From assembly GCA_020632915.1 (NCBI GenBank), contig JACKEP010000016.1, positions 1 to 64,000 on the forward strand: DNA of 64,000 nt, written 5' to 3'. Shown piece by piece: positions 25,320 through 34,623 of this stretch; positions within the stretch are counted from its first letter, which is position 1; every line of letters starts with the position of its first letter. A program made the translations under genes and the position numbers. Under the pieces are notes generated by a model, which saw nothing but the letters and a program-made list of their open reading frames with translations, made no database searches and was not told the origin of the DNA. Source of the DNA: Alphaproteobacteria bacterium (GTDB taxonomy: Bacteria; Myxococcota_A; UBA796; GCA-2862545).

Positions 25320-26744
25320 TCAGTCGGCCCGCAGCACCAGGATCCTCGGCTCGGTGTACTCGAGCACGGCGTGGCGCGGGCCCTCGCGGCCGATGCCGGA
25401 GTCCTTCGTGCCGCCGTACGGCATCAGATCGACCCGCCACGCGCTCGCGTCGTCGTGGATGACGCCCCCCACGTGCAGGGTGCGCCAGGCGCGCAGCACG
25501 AGATCGACCCGCCGGGTGAACACCGCGGCCTGCAGGCCGTAGGCGGTGTCGTCGAGCCGGCGCAGCGCCTCGTCGTCGTCGGCGACCGGCACGACGGTCA
25601 CCACGGGGCCGAACACCTCCTCGCACATCACCTTGGCGTCGGGCGGCGCGCCGGTGAGCACCGTGGGCGCCACGAGCGTGCCGTCGGCCGTGCCGCCGCA
25701 GCGCACGGTGGCGCCGGCCTGCACGGCCTCGTCTACCCACGCCACGATCCGTTCGGCGTCGCGCTGGCGGATGACGGGCCCCACGGTGACGTCGTCGTCG
25801 TGGGGGTCGCCCGCGCGCACGGTGGTGGCGACGTGGGCCACCAGTGCGTCGACGAAGGCGTCGTAGCGGCTGCGGTGCACGTAGACCCGCTGCACGCTGA
25901 TGCAGCTCTGGCCGGCGTAGCCAAAGCCGCCCGCGGCGATGCGCGCGACGGCGCGGTCGAGGTCGGCGTCCTCGGCGACGTAGACGCCCGCGTTGCCGCC
26001 GAGCTCCAGCGCCACGCGCATGTGGGCGGCGCGGGCCTTGAGCGCCCAGCCCACCTTCGCGCTGCCCGTGAACGACAGGAAGCGCACGCGCGGGTCGGAC
26101 GACAGCGGTCCGGCGTCCTCGTTGGACAGCGGCAGCACCGACAGCCCGCCGTCGGGGAGCCCCGCGTCGGTGAGGATGCGCCCCAGGATCAGCGCCGCGC
26201 CGGGCGTCTGGGGCGCGGGCTTGAGGATCACGGGGCAGCCGGCCGCGATCGCCGGCGCGAGCTTGTGGGCGACGAGGTTGAGCGGGAAGTTGAATGGCGT
26301 GATCGCGGCCACGGGCCCCACGGGCACCCGCGCGACGAGGCCGACGCGGCCCTCGCCAGGGTTCAAGGCGTCGAGCGGCTCCAGGCTGCCCAGCGCGCTG
26401 CGTGCCGCCCACGCGGCGTCGGTGAACGTGTCGAGGCAGCGGTCCACCTCGCCCCGCGCGGCGGTGACGGGCTTGCCGGCCTCGTCGACCAGCGCCGCCA
26501 CGAGCGCGTCGCGGTGATCCGTCACCCCCTGGCGCGCGACCTCGAGGATCTCGGCGCGACGGGCAGGGGACAGCGCCGCGAGGGTGGGGGCGGCGGCGTC
26601 GGCCGCGGCGAGGGCCTGCTCGAGGTGCTCGGGCGTGGCGCGGCACACGCGTCGCACGAGCCGGCCGTCGAAGGGCGAGGCGATGTCGTCGTGCACGGAC
26701 GACGTCACCCAGCGACCAGCGACGAGGAAGGGGTCGGGGATCAT
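25320..26744 (-). CDS. NAD(P)-dependent aldehyde dehydrogenase
   Basis: A 474-residue ALDH-superfamily enzyme that oxidises an aldehyde to an acid. Visible elements: PVGPVAAITPFNFPLNLVAHKLAPAI (active-site Asn and cofactor loop), KPAPQTP, FTGSAKVGW (NAD Rossmann GSxxxG), catalytic-base Glu in ALELGGN, catalytic Cys in YAGQSCISVQRVYVH, and EEVFGPVVTVV. Within the family it resembles succinate-semialdehyde or lactaldehyde dehydrogenases, but the substrate cannot be fixed. ATG 26744 has GGGAGG upstream; the longer frame to 26933 overlaps the next gene. It converges on the M23 gene with a 9-bp gap and follows the DUF2237 gene. Confidence 0.92.
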   Translation of the reverse strand: MIPDPFLVAGRWVTSSVHDDIASPFDGRLVRRVCRATPEHLEQALAAADAAAPTLAALSPARRAEILEVARQGVTDHRDALVAALVDEAGKPVTAARGEVDRCLDTFTDAAWAARSALGSLEPLDALNPGEGRVGLVARVPVGPVAAITPFNFPLNLVAHKLAPAIAAGCPVILKPAPQTPGAALILGRILTDAGLPDGGLSVLPLSNEDAGPLSSDPRVRFLSFTGSAKVGWALKARAAHMRVALELGGNAGVYVAEDADLDRAVARIAAGGFGYAGQSCISVQRVYVHRSRYDAFVDALVAHVATTVRAGDPHDDDVTVGPVIRQRDAERIVAWVDEAVQAGATVRCGGTADGTLVAPTVLTGAPPDAKVMCEEVFGPVVTVVPVADDDEALRRLDDTAYGLQAAVFTRRVDLVLRAWRTLHVGGVIHDDASAWRVDLMPYGGTKDSGIGREGPRHAVLEYTEPRILVLRAD

Positions 26745-26791
26745 CGGGCCTCCCGGTCGATGCCTCGGCCCTAACCGCCCCCGGACGGCGC

Positions 26792-27172
26792 TCAGGCCTG
26801 GGCGCCCAGGGCGTGACCGAGCAGGACGTCCAGCGACACCCGCTCCAGCAGGCTCTCGTGGCAGCTCTGCAGCACGACGGGCGGCGCGACACCCGCCTCC
26901 AGCGCCTCGACCCAGCGCGCCGCGCACAGGCACCAGCGGTCACCGGGCTGAAGCCCCGGGAAGCCGTGCTCGGGTGCGGGCGTCGACAGGTCGTTGCCGG
27001 CGGCGCGGCTGAACGCGAGGAACGTGGCCGTGACCTGGGCGCACACCGTGTGCTCGCCGCGATCCTGGGCGTCGGTGCGGCAGCAGCCGTCGCGGAACCA
27101 GCCGGTCAGCGGCTCGAACGAGCACGCGACGAGGGGTCCACCGAGGACGTTGCGGGCGGCGGGTGCGGACAT
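26792..27172 (-). CDS. DUF2237 family protein
   Basis: A 126-residue protein covering the whole DUF2237 (COG3651) domain: NVLGGPLVACSFEPLTGWFRDG, CCRTDAQDRGEHTVCAQVT, TFLAFSRAAGNDLSTP, and FPGLQPGDRWCLCAARWVEAL. Six conserved Cys and a His suggest metal or redox chemistry, but the family has no established function. ATG 27172 has AGGAG seven bases upstream. It is the first gene of a minus-strand pair with the aldehyde dehydrogenase (47-bp gap), and is divergent from the large PgsB-like gene. Confidence 0.9.
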   Translation of the reverse strand: MSAPAARNVLGGPLVACSFEPLTGWFRDGCCRTDAQDRGEHTVCAQVTATFLAFSRAAGNDLSTPAPEHGFPGLQPGDRWCLCAARWVEALEAGVAPPVVLQSCHESLLERVSLDVLLGHALGAQA

Positions 27173-27265
27173 GCGCGACTCCTGCGGGCGAGCGGTACCG
27201 ATAGCGTCCGCCGTGCACGCCGTCCCCCGCGGAACGTGCCCCGCAAGCGCCGCGCGATCGTGCCG

Positions 27266-30200
27266 ATGGGGTACGCTCGCGCCACCCGCCCACGGAACCG
27301 CTTGCCCACCGTCTCCGAGATCCGTGCCCGCATGGACGCCGCGCTGCCGGGCATCGCGCAGCGCGCCGCCCGCTTCGTCCTCGACGAGCTCGCCGAGCGC
27401 GTGGTGGCCCTCGGTGCGGGTACCGACCTCGTCAACGGCCTCGCGCTCACGCTCGTGGCGCTGGGCAAGGAACGCACGCAGGCCCTGCGGCGGATCGACG
27501 GTGATACCCAGGTGCTGCGCGCCGCCACGGCGAGCGGCACGGGCCGGTTCGCGCTGGAAGACGCGCTCGCCCGCATGTCCGAGCCCTGGCAGGCCGCCGC
27601 GGATCGGCGGGCGCTCGACCGTCACCTCGATCAGACCGCCATCGAGGACCGCTTGGTGCGCCGACGCCACGCGGTCGACCAGCGGTGGGAGCTGATGGCG
27701 ACGGTGGTGGCGGCCCAGCCCGTCGACGGCGTGCCGCCGCCCCGGCGTGACGAGCTGCGGCGCGCGGCGCTGGAGATCGCCGACGAGCGCACCACCCGCT
27801 GGCCCGTGCGGGTGGCGGCGCTGCGGCTGATGGGCACGCTGTCGGCGAGCGCCCACCTCGCCGACGACCGCACCCACGAGGTGCGCCTGGCGCTGCGCCG
27901 GATCGCGCGCGACGGGCGGGACGACCCGTGGGTGCAGAGCGAGGCGCTGTCGGCGTGGCTCGCGTTCGCGCCGGACGAGGAGGCCGAGGGCGTGCTCGCG
28001 TGGATCCTCGCGCGGGGCCCGGAGGCCGACGGCACCGCCCACCGCGACCACGTGTTCGCGCGCGCGCGCGCCGCCCACCTCGCGGCACGCCACGACCAAC
28101 TCGACCTGCTGGTGGCCACCGTGGAGGGCGACGAGCCCAGCGAACACGTTCGGATGGCGTGCCTGCGGGCGCTGGCGCTGTCGGATCGGCCCGACGACAA
28201 GGCGCTGGTCGCCGGTCGCCTCGTGGGTCCGCCGGACCGGTGGCGCGTGGCGGCGGCGGGCGCCCTCGCGCTGCTCGACGCGAACGCCGGACAGGACGAG
28301 GAGGCCTGGGCGCTGGTGGGTCGCTACCTGCCGCTCGCCCCGGCGCGGGCCGTGCGCGTGGTGCTCGACGGTGCCTGGGCCCGCGTCCGCGCGGGCACGC
28401 TCGACGTCGCGCACGCCGAGCGCGTCGGCACGTCGTGGCGCGACGCGCTGGCGCGGTGGTCGGCCCACGACGTCGACGACCCCGACCTGCGACGCCTCGC
28501 CGTGGTGCTGGCCACCTGGGCCCGCCTGCAGGCCGAACCCGCGACCCGCGCGGCGTGGCCGGTGCTCGCCGAGCACGTCCGCACCCACGCCGAGGGCAGC
28601 AGCACGCGGTTCGCGTCGGGTCCCGTGGCCGCGCTCCGCGGCGATCAGATCCTCGACGTGCTGTTCCTGCTCGCCCACGAGGACGTCGACCTGTCGGCCG
28701 AGCCCCTGGGCACGGGCGGCCCCGTGCGGCTGGACGCGGTGCCGCGCGGCGGCTGGCGGGTGTACGTCGGCGGCGACATCCGGCGGGCTGCGTGGCGCGT
28801 CCAGCACGAGCTGACCCACCCGCGCCACGACAAGCGCCAGGCGTGGCGTCACACCACCGACGAGATCCCGTCCGGTCGCCTCGTCGCGATGTCCGGGCGC
28901 ATGACCGAGGTCGTGGCCACCGAGGTGCCCGGTCGGCGCGTGTCGTCGCCGACCACGTTGGCCTGGCAGGAGCACCTGCCGTTGCCGGCGACGCTGCTGA
29001 CGGCGCTGCGCCACGGCGAGGCCGTCGTCCGTCACCCGGAGGGCACGATCACGCTGCGGCCGACGGGGTGGTCGTCGCGCTGGCGGGGCGCACGCGCCTA
29101 CGTCGGGCTCGCCGAGCTCCGGGGACGCCTCGCGGCGCTGCCCCCCGACGAGGCGAGCCGGGTCTACGACAAGGCGCTCGGGGAGGCAGGGTTCCGCGTC
29201 CAGCGTGATCCGACGCAGACGCCGTCTGCCCCCGTCGCGCACGCCGCTGCGGTGGCGCCTGTCGCCGTCGGCATGGGCCTGCTGCAGGATGTGCAGCAGT
29301 GGGGGTGGCTGGGCACGGCCGGTTCGAGCGATCTGCACACCTACGGCGAGCTCGCCGCGCTGTCGGCCGGCGCGCTGACGTTCTGGACGGCGGGCAAGGT
29401 GGTGCGCGAGGCCCAGGTGCGGCGCTGGCGTCGCAAGATCCCGCTGGTCGTCGGCGGCTGGGGCAGCCGCGGCAAGTCCAGCGTCGAGCGCCTCAAGGCC
29501 GCCCTGTTCCACGGCCTCGGCTACTCGGTGCTCTGCAAGTCCACCGGCTGCGAGGCGATGCTGCTGCTCGCGCTGCCGGGTCTCGACCCGGTGGAGGTGT
29601 TCCTGTACCGCCCGCGCGACAAGGCCACGATCGTCGAGCAGCAGGCGGTGCTCGGGATCGCGGCGCAGTGGCGTCCCCAGGTGGTGCTGTGGGAGTGCAT
29701 GGCGCTCAACCCGATCTACACCGGCATCCTGCAGGGCGAGTGGATGCGGGACGACCTGACCACCATCACCAACACCTACCCCGACCACGAGGACATCCAG
29801 GGCCCGTCGGGCCGCGACGTCGCCGACACCATCTCGACGTTCACCCCCCACCGCGGTCACCTGGTGACGTCGGAGCACCACATGACGCCGGTGCTCGAGC
29901 GCCGCGCGCGCGCCCGCCACTCGGGCTTCGCCGCGTGCCGCCCGGAGGACTGGGACCTGGTGCCACGCGACCTGCTCAAGCGCTTCCCGTACCAGGCCTA
30001 CGACCGCAACGTGAGCCTGCTCTGCCGGCTGGGCGAGCACCTGGGCGTGCCGCGCGACGTGACGCTGCGCACCATCGCCGATCACGTGCTCATCGATCTG
30101 GGCGCGTTCAAGCGGTACGGCCCGATGGACGTCGACGGGCGCACGCTGGCGTTCGTCAACGGCTGCTCGGCCAACGACCGCGCGAGCTTCCTGTCGAACT

Positions 30201-31282
30201 GGGAACGCGCCGACCTCGACACGTTCGACGACACCGCCGGCCTGTCGCGCGGCCTGATCACCATCCTCAACAACCGCGGCGACCGCCTGGCCCGACAGGC
30301 GATGTTCGAGCGCATCGCGGCCCTCGACGTGTCGGCCGAGCGCGTCGTGATCATCGGGACGAACGTGGGCCCGATGTACGACGGCATCCTCGAGGCGCTC
30401 CGCCGCGACCTCGTGCCGGCGCTGCTCGAGATCGCCCACGGGCCCGACGGTCGGCGCAAGCTGTTCGACATGCTCTGCAAGCGCCTGCGCCGTCGCCCGA
30501 TGACGCCGGCCGAGGCCGACGCCGCCGTGGCCCGGGCCGCCGCGGAGCGTGAGCTGCCCGCAGGTGTGCCGAGCCCGGACGACCGCTGGACGCAGGCGGA
30601 GACCTGGTGGCGGGAGGAGGTGGCGTGGCTCACGGGGCTGCGCGACCAGGGCGAGGCGTGGAGCATGGAGGCCGCCATCGACGCGCTCGTCGGCTTCCTC
30701 GCGCGCCGCGTGGTGCCGTTCCGCGACAGCACGATGAAGGGCGACGCCATCCTGCGGGACCTGGCCGCGATGATGCCCGAGGGCACCCGGACCGAGCTGC
30801 TCGGCACCGAGAACATCAAGGGCACCGGCCTCGACTTCGTCTACCGGTGGACGAGCATCGAGCGCGTGCTGGGCTGGCTGGCGGTGCTGCCCGAGGGGTC
30901 GGCCGTCGACGTCCGCGACCGGCTCGAGCGCCTGACCGCCTACGACGGCTACGGCCTGTACGACGCGCGGCACGCGCTGGGTGTCGTGCGCGCGCTGCAC
31001 GCGCAGGGACGCTTCTCCCGCCTGGCGTGCGACGAGGACGCCGAGGCCGCCCTGGCCACGCTCGACCGGGCCGTGCAGCGGCGCACCGCCAAGCTCGCCG
31101 GCGCCGACGACAGCGGCGGGGAGAGCGCGTTCAGCCGCTTCCGCAAGCAGGTGGACGTGTGGGGCAGCATGCGCCGACGCGCGGCGGCCGACCGGCTGTA
31201 CCGCGACCTGTCCCACGGGCGCGTGGGGATGGAGCGGGCCGCCGTCGAGGCCAAGAAGCTCGTCGACGGCGAGAAGGCCTGA
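27266..31282 (+). CDS. Very large PgsB/CapB-like Mur-ligase-family protein
   Basis: About 1338 residues. The C-terminal ~600 residues carry a PgsB/CapB-type Mur ligase core: P-loop VGGWGSRGKSSVERLKAALF (about 728-747), KSTGCEAMLL, and the YRPRD/WECMALNP...TNTYPDHED stretch that parallels the catalytic region of poly-gamma-glutamate synthase. The N-terminal ~650 residues are a helical, Arg-rich repeat-like region (LRRAALEIADERTTRWPVRV, ALRLMGTLSAS) resembling HEAT-type repeats, unlike the ~400-residue Bacillus PgsB. A hydrophobic segment precedes the P-loop region. No pgsC or pgsA partner is next to it. The start is uncertain: ATG 27266 lacks a clear ribosome site, and GTG 27260, TTG 27302 or ATG 27332 are possible. 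ATP-dependent amide-bond ligase activity is inferred. Confidence 0.8.
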   Translation: MGYARATRPRNRLPTVSEIRARMDAALPGIAQRAARFVLDELAERVVALGAGTDLVNGLALTLVALGKERTQALRRIDGDTQVLRAATASGTGRFALEDALARMSEPWQAAADRRALDRHLDQTAIEDRLVRRRHAVDQRWELMATVVAAQPVDGVPPPRRDELRRAALEIADERTTRWPVRVAALRLMGTLSASAHLADDRTHEVRLALRRIARDGRDDPWVQSEALSAWLAFAPDEEAEGVLAWILARGPEADGTAHRDHVFARARAAHLAARHDQLDLLVATVEGDEPSEHVRMACLRALALSDRPDDKALVAGRLVGPPDRWRVAAAGALALLDANAGQDEEAWALVGRYLPLAPARAVRVVLDGAWARVRAGTLDVAHAERVGTSWRDALARWSAHDVDDPDLRRLAVVLATWARLQAEPATRAAWPVLAEHVRTHAEGSSTRFASGPVAALRGDQILDVLFLLAHEDVDLSAEPLGTGGPVRLDAVPRGGWRVYVGGDIRRAAWRVQHELTHPRHDKRQAWRHTTDEIPSGRLVAMSGRMTEVVATEVPGRRVSSPTTLAWQEHLPLPATLLTALRHGEAVVRHPEGTITLRPTGWSSRWRGARAYVGLAELRGRLAALPPDEASRVYDKALGEAGFRVQRDPTQTPSAPVAHAAAVAPVAVGMGLLQDVQQWGWLGTAGSSDLHTYGELAALSAGALTFWTAGKVVREAQVRRWRRKIPLVVGGWGSRGKSSVERLKAALFHGLGYSVLCKSTGCEAMLLLALPGLDPVEVFLYRPRDKATIVEQQAVLGIAAQWRPQVVLWECMALNPIYTGILQGEWMRDDLTTITNTYPDHEDIQGPSGRDVADTISTFTPHRGHLVTSEHHMTPVLERRARARHSGFAACRPEDWDLVPRDLLKRFPYQAYDRNVSLLCRLGEHLGVPRDVTLRTIADHVLIDLGAFKRYGPMDVDGRTLAFVNGCSANDRASFLSNWERADLDTFDDTAGLSRGLITILNNRGDRLARQAMFERIAALDVSAERVVIIGTNVGPMYDGILEALRRDLVPALLEIAHGPDGRRKLFDMLCKRLRRRPMTPAEADAAVARAAAERELPAGVPSPDDRWTQAETWWREEVAWLTGLRDQGEAWSMEAAIDALVGFLARRVVPFRDSTMKGDAILRDLAAMMPEGTRTELLGTENIKGTGLDFVYRWTSIERVLGWLAVLPEGSAVDVRDRLERLTAYDGYGLYDARHALGVVRALHAQGRFSRLACDEDAEAALATLDRAVQRRTAKLAGADDSGGESAFSRFRKQVDVWGSMRRRAAADRLYRDLSHGRVGMERAAVEAKKLVDGEKA

Positions 31283-31294
31283 CGGCGGACGGGA

Positions 31295-31310
31295 CCGAGG
31301 CCTCCCTCGG
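31295..31310. terminator. Candidate bidirectional terminator hairpin
   Basis: CCGAGG-CCTC-CCTCGG, a perfect 6-bp stem with a 4-base loop, sits in the 31-bp gap where the PgsB-like gene (plus) and the YceI-like gene (minus) converge. There is no T-tract, so termination is inferred from position. Confidence 0.35.
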
Positions 31311-31313
31311 CGC

Positions 31314-31958
31314 CTACGGCGTGCCGCGGACCTTGATCGCGAACGACAGGCGGTCCTGGTTGCGGGGGCCGAGTGCGGTGGCCGCGAACGGCTTGAACCC
31401 GTAGGCGGTGTGGGTGGTGTCGAAGCTCCCCGAGGCCGTGAAGCTGTCGGCGTCGTGCTGCACGTCCATCGTGACCTTGAGCGGCTGGGTGGTGCCGTGG
31501 ATCGACATCGTGCCCTCGACGACGACCTTGCCGGTGTGGCCCGAGCAGGACGTGGCGTGGAAGGTGACGAACGGGTTGGCGTCGGCGTTGAGCTGCGACT
31601 TGCCGGACAGGTTGGACAGGATCTTGTCCTTGTCGCCGTCGTCGACGGTGCGGTCGTCGAGCCCGGCCTTGTCGCGCAGGCCCGGCGGATCGACGCGCAG
31701 GCCGGAGACGGGCACCTTGATGTCGACCGCGCAGGCGCCGCCGTCGGCGTCGGGCCAGGTGACGGTGCCGGTGAACGTGCTGGCGTAGATGACGTGGTCG
31801 TGCCCCAGGCGGGACAGCGTGGCGCTCTCGTCGTTGCGGATGACGACGTACACGTCGCTGCCCTTGGGGGACAGCGTGTAGGTCGTCGACGACGGCGCGT
31901 CCTGGGCGAAGGCAGCGGGAGCCAGGAACAGGCTGAGCGCGATGGCGGCACGAAGCAT
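31314..31958 (-). CDS. YceI family periplasmic protein
   Basis: A 214-residue secreted protein with signal peptide MLRAAIALSLFLAPAAFAQD. The mature part is the YceI lipocalin-like barrel: SDVYVVIRNDESATLSRLGHDHVIYAS near the start, NPFVTFHATSCSGHTGKVVVEGTMSIHGTTQPLKV in the middle, and FKPFAATALGPRNQDRLSFAIKVRGTP at the end. YceI proteins bind isoprenoid or fatty lipids in the periplasm. ATG 31958 has GGAGG seven bases upstream. The open frame beyond 31958 overlaps other frames and is not supported. It is divergent from ftsZ, with 250 bp between them. Confidence 0.9.
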   Translation of the reverse strand: MLRAAIALSLFLAPAAFAQDAPSSTTYTLSPKGSDVYVVIRNDESATLSRLGHDHVIYASTFTGTVTWPDADGGACAVDIKVPVSGLRVDPPGLRDKAGLDDRTVDDGDKDKILSNLSGKSQLNADANPFVTFHATSCSGHTGKVVVEGTMSIHGTTQPLKVTMDVQHDADSFTASGSFDTTHTAYGFKPFAATALGPRNQDRLSFAIKVRGTP

Positions 31959-32208
31959 GGACGTCCTCCGGGTGAATGGTCGACCCGCAAGGGGGTACGA
32001 CCCTTCCCTTGGACGGGTAACGCCGCCCCCCGGGAACAGGGGATGCGCAGACAACTCGTATCGTTGTCGGACCGTGGACAGGCGGTTCGGTACGTGACGA
32101 CGGGGGTTCCCGGTGACCCTGATCGACACCCGCGCACCGGACGGGTACAACCGCACGCCCCGGCGCCCGGCGTGCGCACCGGGTGACGCCCGGCGGGGCG
32201 GAGGTGGC

Positions 32209-33279
32209 ATGATCCGGGTGGACGACGCGTCGGCCTTCCAGGGGGCGAGGATCGCCGTGGTCGGCGTGGGCGGCGGAGGCTGCAACGTCGTCGAGGCGAT
32301 GGTGCGGGAGGGCCTCGGCGGCGTCGATCTGGTCTGCGTGAACACCGACGCCCAGGCGCTGCACGCCTCGCGCGCGCCCCACCGGTTCCAGCTCGGCCGT
32401 GACCTGACCCGGGGCCTCGGCGCCGGCGCCGACCCGCGCGTCGGCCAGGAAGCCGCCGTCGCCGACAAGGAGCGCCTGGCCGAGCTCGTCCGCCAGCACG
32501 ACATGGTGTTCGTGGTCGCCGGCATGGGCGGGGGCACGGGCACCGGCGCGGCGCCGGTCGTCGCCGAGGTGTGCCGTGAGGTGGGCGCGCTCACGGTCGG
32601 CGTGGCCACGCTGCCGTTCCGCTTCGAGGGCAAGCGCCGCGCCCGCGTGGCCGCCGACGGCGTCGACGCCCTGCGCCGGCAGGTCGACACGCTGGTCACC
32701 ATCCCCAACGACCGCCTCCTGGGCATGGTCGACAGCCACACGCCGCTCGCCCAGGCCTTCCGCCACGTCGACGACGTCGTCGTCCGGGGCGTGGGCGGCG
32801 TGGCCTCGCTCGTGCGCGGCGCCGGGCGCGTCAACGTCGACTTCGCCGACGTGCGCACCATCATGTCCGAGCGGGGCACGGCGCTGCTCGGGGTGGGCGA
32901 GGGGAGCGGTCACCACCGCGCCATGGAGGCGGTGCAGGCCGCCATCGGCTCGCCGCTGCTGCAGGACGTGCCGCTCACCGGCGCACGCCACATCCTGCTC
33001 AACCTCACCGGGCCCGACGACCTCACGCTGCACGAGGTGTCCGACGCCGCCGGGCTCATCCAGGACGAGGCCGACGACGACGCCAACCTCATCTGGGGCT
33101 GGGTCATCGACCCGTCGCTGGGGGACCGGGTGCGCGTGACGCTCGTGGCCACGGGCTTCGCGCCCCAGTCGCCCCGCAGCGCGTGGGTGTCGCCGACCGC
33201 ACGCCACGCGCGGCGTGCCGCGAGCGGTGCCGACGACACCGCCTACGACATCCCGAGCTTCTTCCGTCGCTCGGACTGA
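32209..33279 (+). CDS. ftsZ: Cell division protein FtsZ
   Basis: A 356-residue tubulin-like GTPase that forms the division ring. The nucleotide-binding motifs are in order: VGVGGGGCNVVEAM (T1/T2), VNTDAQAL, the tubulin signature GMGGGTGTGAAPVVAEV, LVTIPNDRLL and the T7 loop region NVDFADVRTIM. The C-terminal tail DIPSFFRRSD fits the conserved peptide that recruits ZapA, FtsA and other partners. The protein is on the short side because the linker before the tail is brief. ATG 32209 has GGAGGTGGC upstream; the longer frame to 32113 has no site. It is not in a dcw cluster: no mur, ftsA or ftsQ genes are adjacent. Confidence 0.95.
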   Translation: MIRVDDASAFQGARIAVVGVGGGGCNVVEAMVREGLGGVDLVCVNTDAQALHASRAPHRFQLGRDLTRGLGAGADPRVGQEAAVADKERLAELVRQHDMVFVVAGMGGGTGTGAAPVVAEVCREVGALTVGVATLPFRFEGKRRARVAADGVDALRRQVDTLVTIPNDRLLGMVDSHTPLAQAFRHVDDVVVRGVGGVASLVRGAGRVNVDFADVRTIMSERGTALLGVGEGSGHHRAMEAVQAAIGSPLLQDVPLTGARHILLNLTGPDDLTLHEVSDAAGLIQDEADDDANLIWGWVIDPSLGDRVRVTLVATGFAPQSPRSAWVSPTARHARRAASGADDTAYDIPSFFRRSD

Positions 33280-33326
33280 GCGCGCGGCCGTCGGCCCGCA
33301 CGGGGCGAGCCGACAGCGGACGGATG

Positions 33327-34361
33327 CTAGGCCAGGACCTCGCCCAGGCACTCCATCCCGGAGATGCGGCGCGGGTCGCCCACGGCGCGCTCGGCACGCG
33401 CCGCGGCGTCGTGGAGCGTGCCCGCGACGACGATGAACGGCTCACGGCCCGTGGTGGTCATGAAGCGCCACGCGAGCATCGGGCCGGACGGCACGGTGAC
33501 GGGCGGCGGAGGCGCGGCGGCAGGGCGCGGCGCCGGGGCGGCAGACGCCTTGGGCGCCTTGGCCTTGGGCGCGGGGGCCTCGGGCTCGGGCGGCAGGTCG
33601 TCGTCGTCGAGCTGACCGGCCTTGTAGGCCTTCACGATGGCGTCGATCTCGGCGGTGGTGATGCGACCCGCCGGCTCGATCTCCTTCTTGATGCGGAAGT
33701 TGCGGACCGCACCGAGGCTCATGCCGGCAATGTCGGCGACGACACGATCCGGCACCTTGCCGAGCAGCTCGGCAAAGTCGTCGACCTTGGACTCGCGACG
33801 GCCGCGCGGCTGGGGCCGACGGCGGGGGCCGGTGTAGCCCGCAATGTCGTTTCGAGCGCGGTAGCTGGCGATCGTGCGCACGCTCACGCCGGCGAGCTTG
33901 GCGACCTCGGAGTCGGGCACCTTGCCGAGCAGGTGGAAGTGGTGCTCGATGTTGACGTCCTTGCTCCCGGACCGGCGGTCGGGCGCGTGGGATTCCGCGG
34001 CGCTGCTCGAGGTCATCGGCGTCTCCTCCTTGTCGACCTTGATGCGGCGTCGCACGCCGCGGGACTTGAGCTCTGCAGTGAGCGTGGCGACAGGGACGCC
34101 CAGGTGGGCGGCGAGATCCTTGAGCGGCATCTCGTCCTTGAGCCGCAACGCCTCGTCCCACCAGGCCGGTGCGTCGGGGAGCGCTCCGATGAGCGCGAGC
34201 GCGTCTTCGAGTCGCCTGGCCATCTCGGGGGGCACCCGGTTGCTCCCCGCGAGCCAGACTCTCCACATCTGTTCGGTTCCGCCGACGTGCGCTGCCACGT
34301 CCTGCGGGGTGAGTCCACGCGCACAAAGTGCGACGCGGACCCACGGGTCTAGGCGTCCCAT
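33327..34361 (-). CDS. Multi-HTH DNA-binding protein (unknown)
   Basis: A 344-residue cytoplasmic protein with several helix-turn-helix-like units. Two repeats are nearly identical in pattern: LLGKVPDSEVAKLAGVSVRT and LLGKVPDRVVADIAGMSLGA, each followed by a basic recognition-like helix. Two weaker units precede them (LTPQDVAAHVGGTEQMWRVW and MPLKDLAAHLGVPVATLTAE). The C-terminal ~90 residues are Ala/Pro/Lys-rich (EAPAPKAKAPKASAAPAP) and end in a small globular-looking piece. ATG 34361 is preceded by GGGGGAGCAGGG. I do not recognise the whole architecture; a DNA-binding regulator or nucleoid protein is inferred. A perfect palindrome lies 113 bp upstream of its start. Confidence 0.7.
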   Translation of the reverse strand: MGRLDPWVRVALCARGLTPQDVAAHVGGTEQMWRVWLAGSNRVPPEMARRLEDALALIGALPDAPAWWDEALRLKDEMPLKDLAAHLGVPVATLTAELKSRGVRRRIKVDKEETPMTSSSAAESHAPDRRSGSKDVNIEHHFHLLGKVPDSEVAKLAGVSVRTIASYRARNDIAGYTGPRRRPQPRGRRESKVDDFAELLGKVPDRVVADIAGMSLGAVRNFRIKKEIEPAGRITTAEIDAIVKAYKAGQLDDDDLPPEPEAPAPKAKAPKASAAPAPRPAAAPPPPVTVPSGPMLAWRFMTTTGREPFIVVAGTLHDAAARAERAVGDPRRISGMECLGEVLA

Positions 34362-34473
34362 GGTCCCTGCTCCCCCGGCGGTCGCTGGTCCGCCGGTTGC
34401 ACATGTTGATCGATACCGGCAACCTGATATCCCAGGCAGCGGCTCGCGCGCGAGCAGAACCGTCACGGTTCCG

Positions 34474-34493
34474 CCGCATGAAACTTCATGCGG
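34474..34493. promoter_or_regulatory. Palindromic operator candidate upstream of the HTH gene
   Basis: Arms CCGCATGAA and TTCATGCGG are perfectly complementary with only AC between them. The site lies 113 bp upstream of the minus-strand start at 34361, a plausible place for autoregulation by the HTH protein. The core ATGAA/TTCAT is AT-rich for this genome. Confidence 0.5.
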
Positions 34494-34623
34494 GAGGTAT
34501 CACCGTGGCAACGGCACTTCTGCGGTCGTCAAGAAAGTGGCGACGGCGCGACGGACGCACCGCGGGGCCCCGGTACGCAGGGGTCCGCGGCGCATCGCTC
34601 GCTTCGCTGCAACGTCGGGTACC

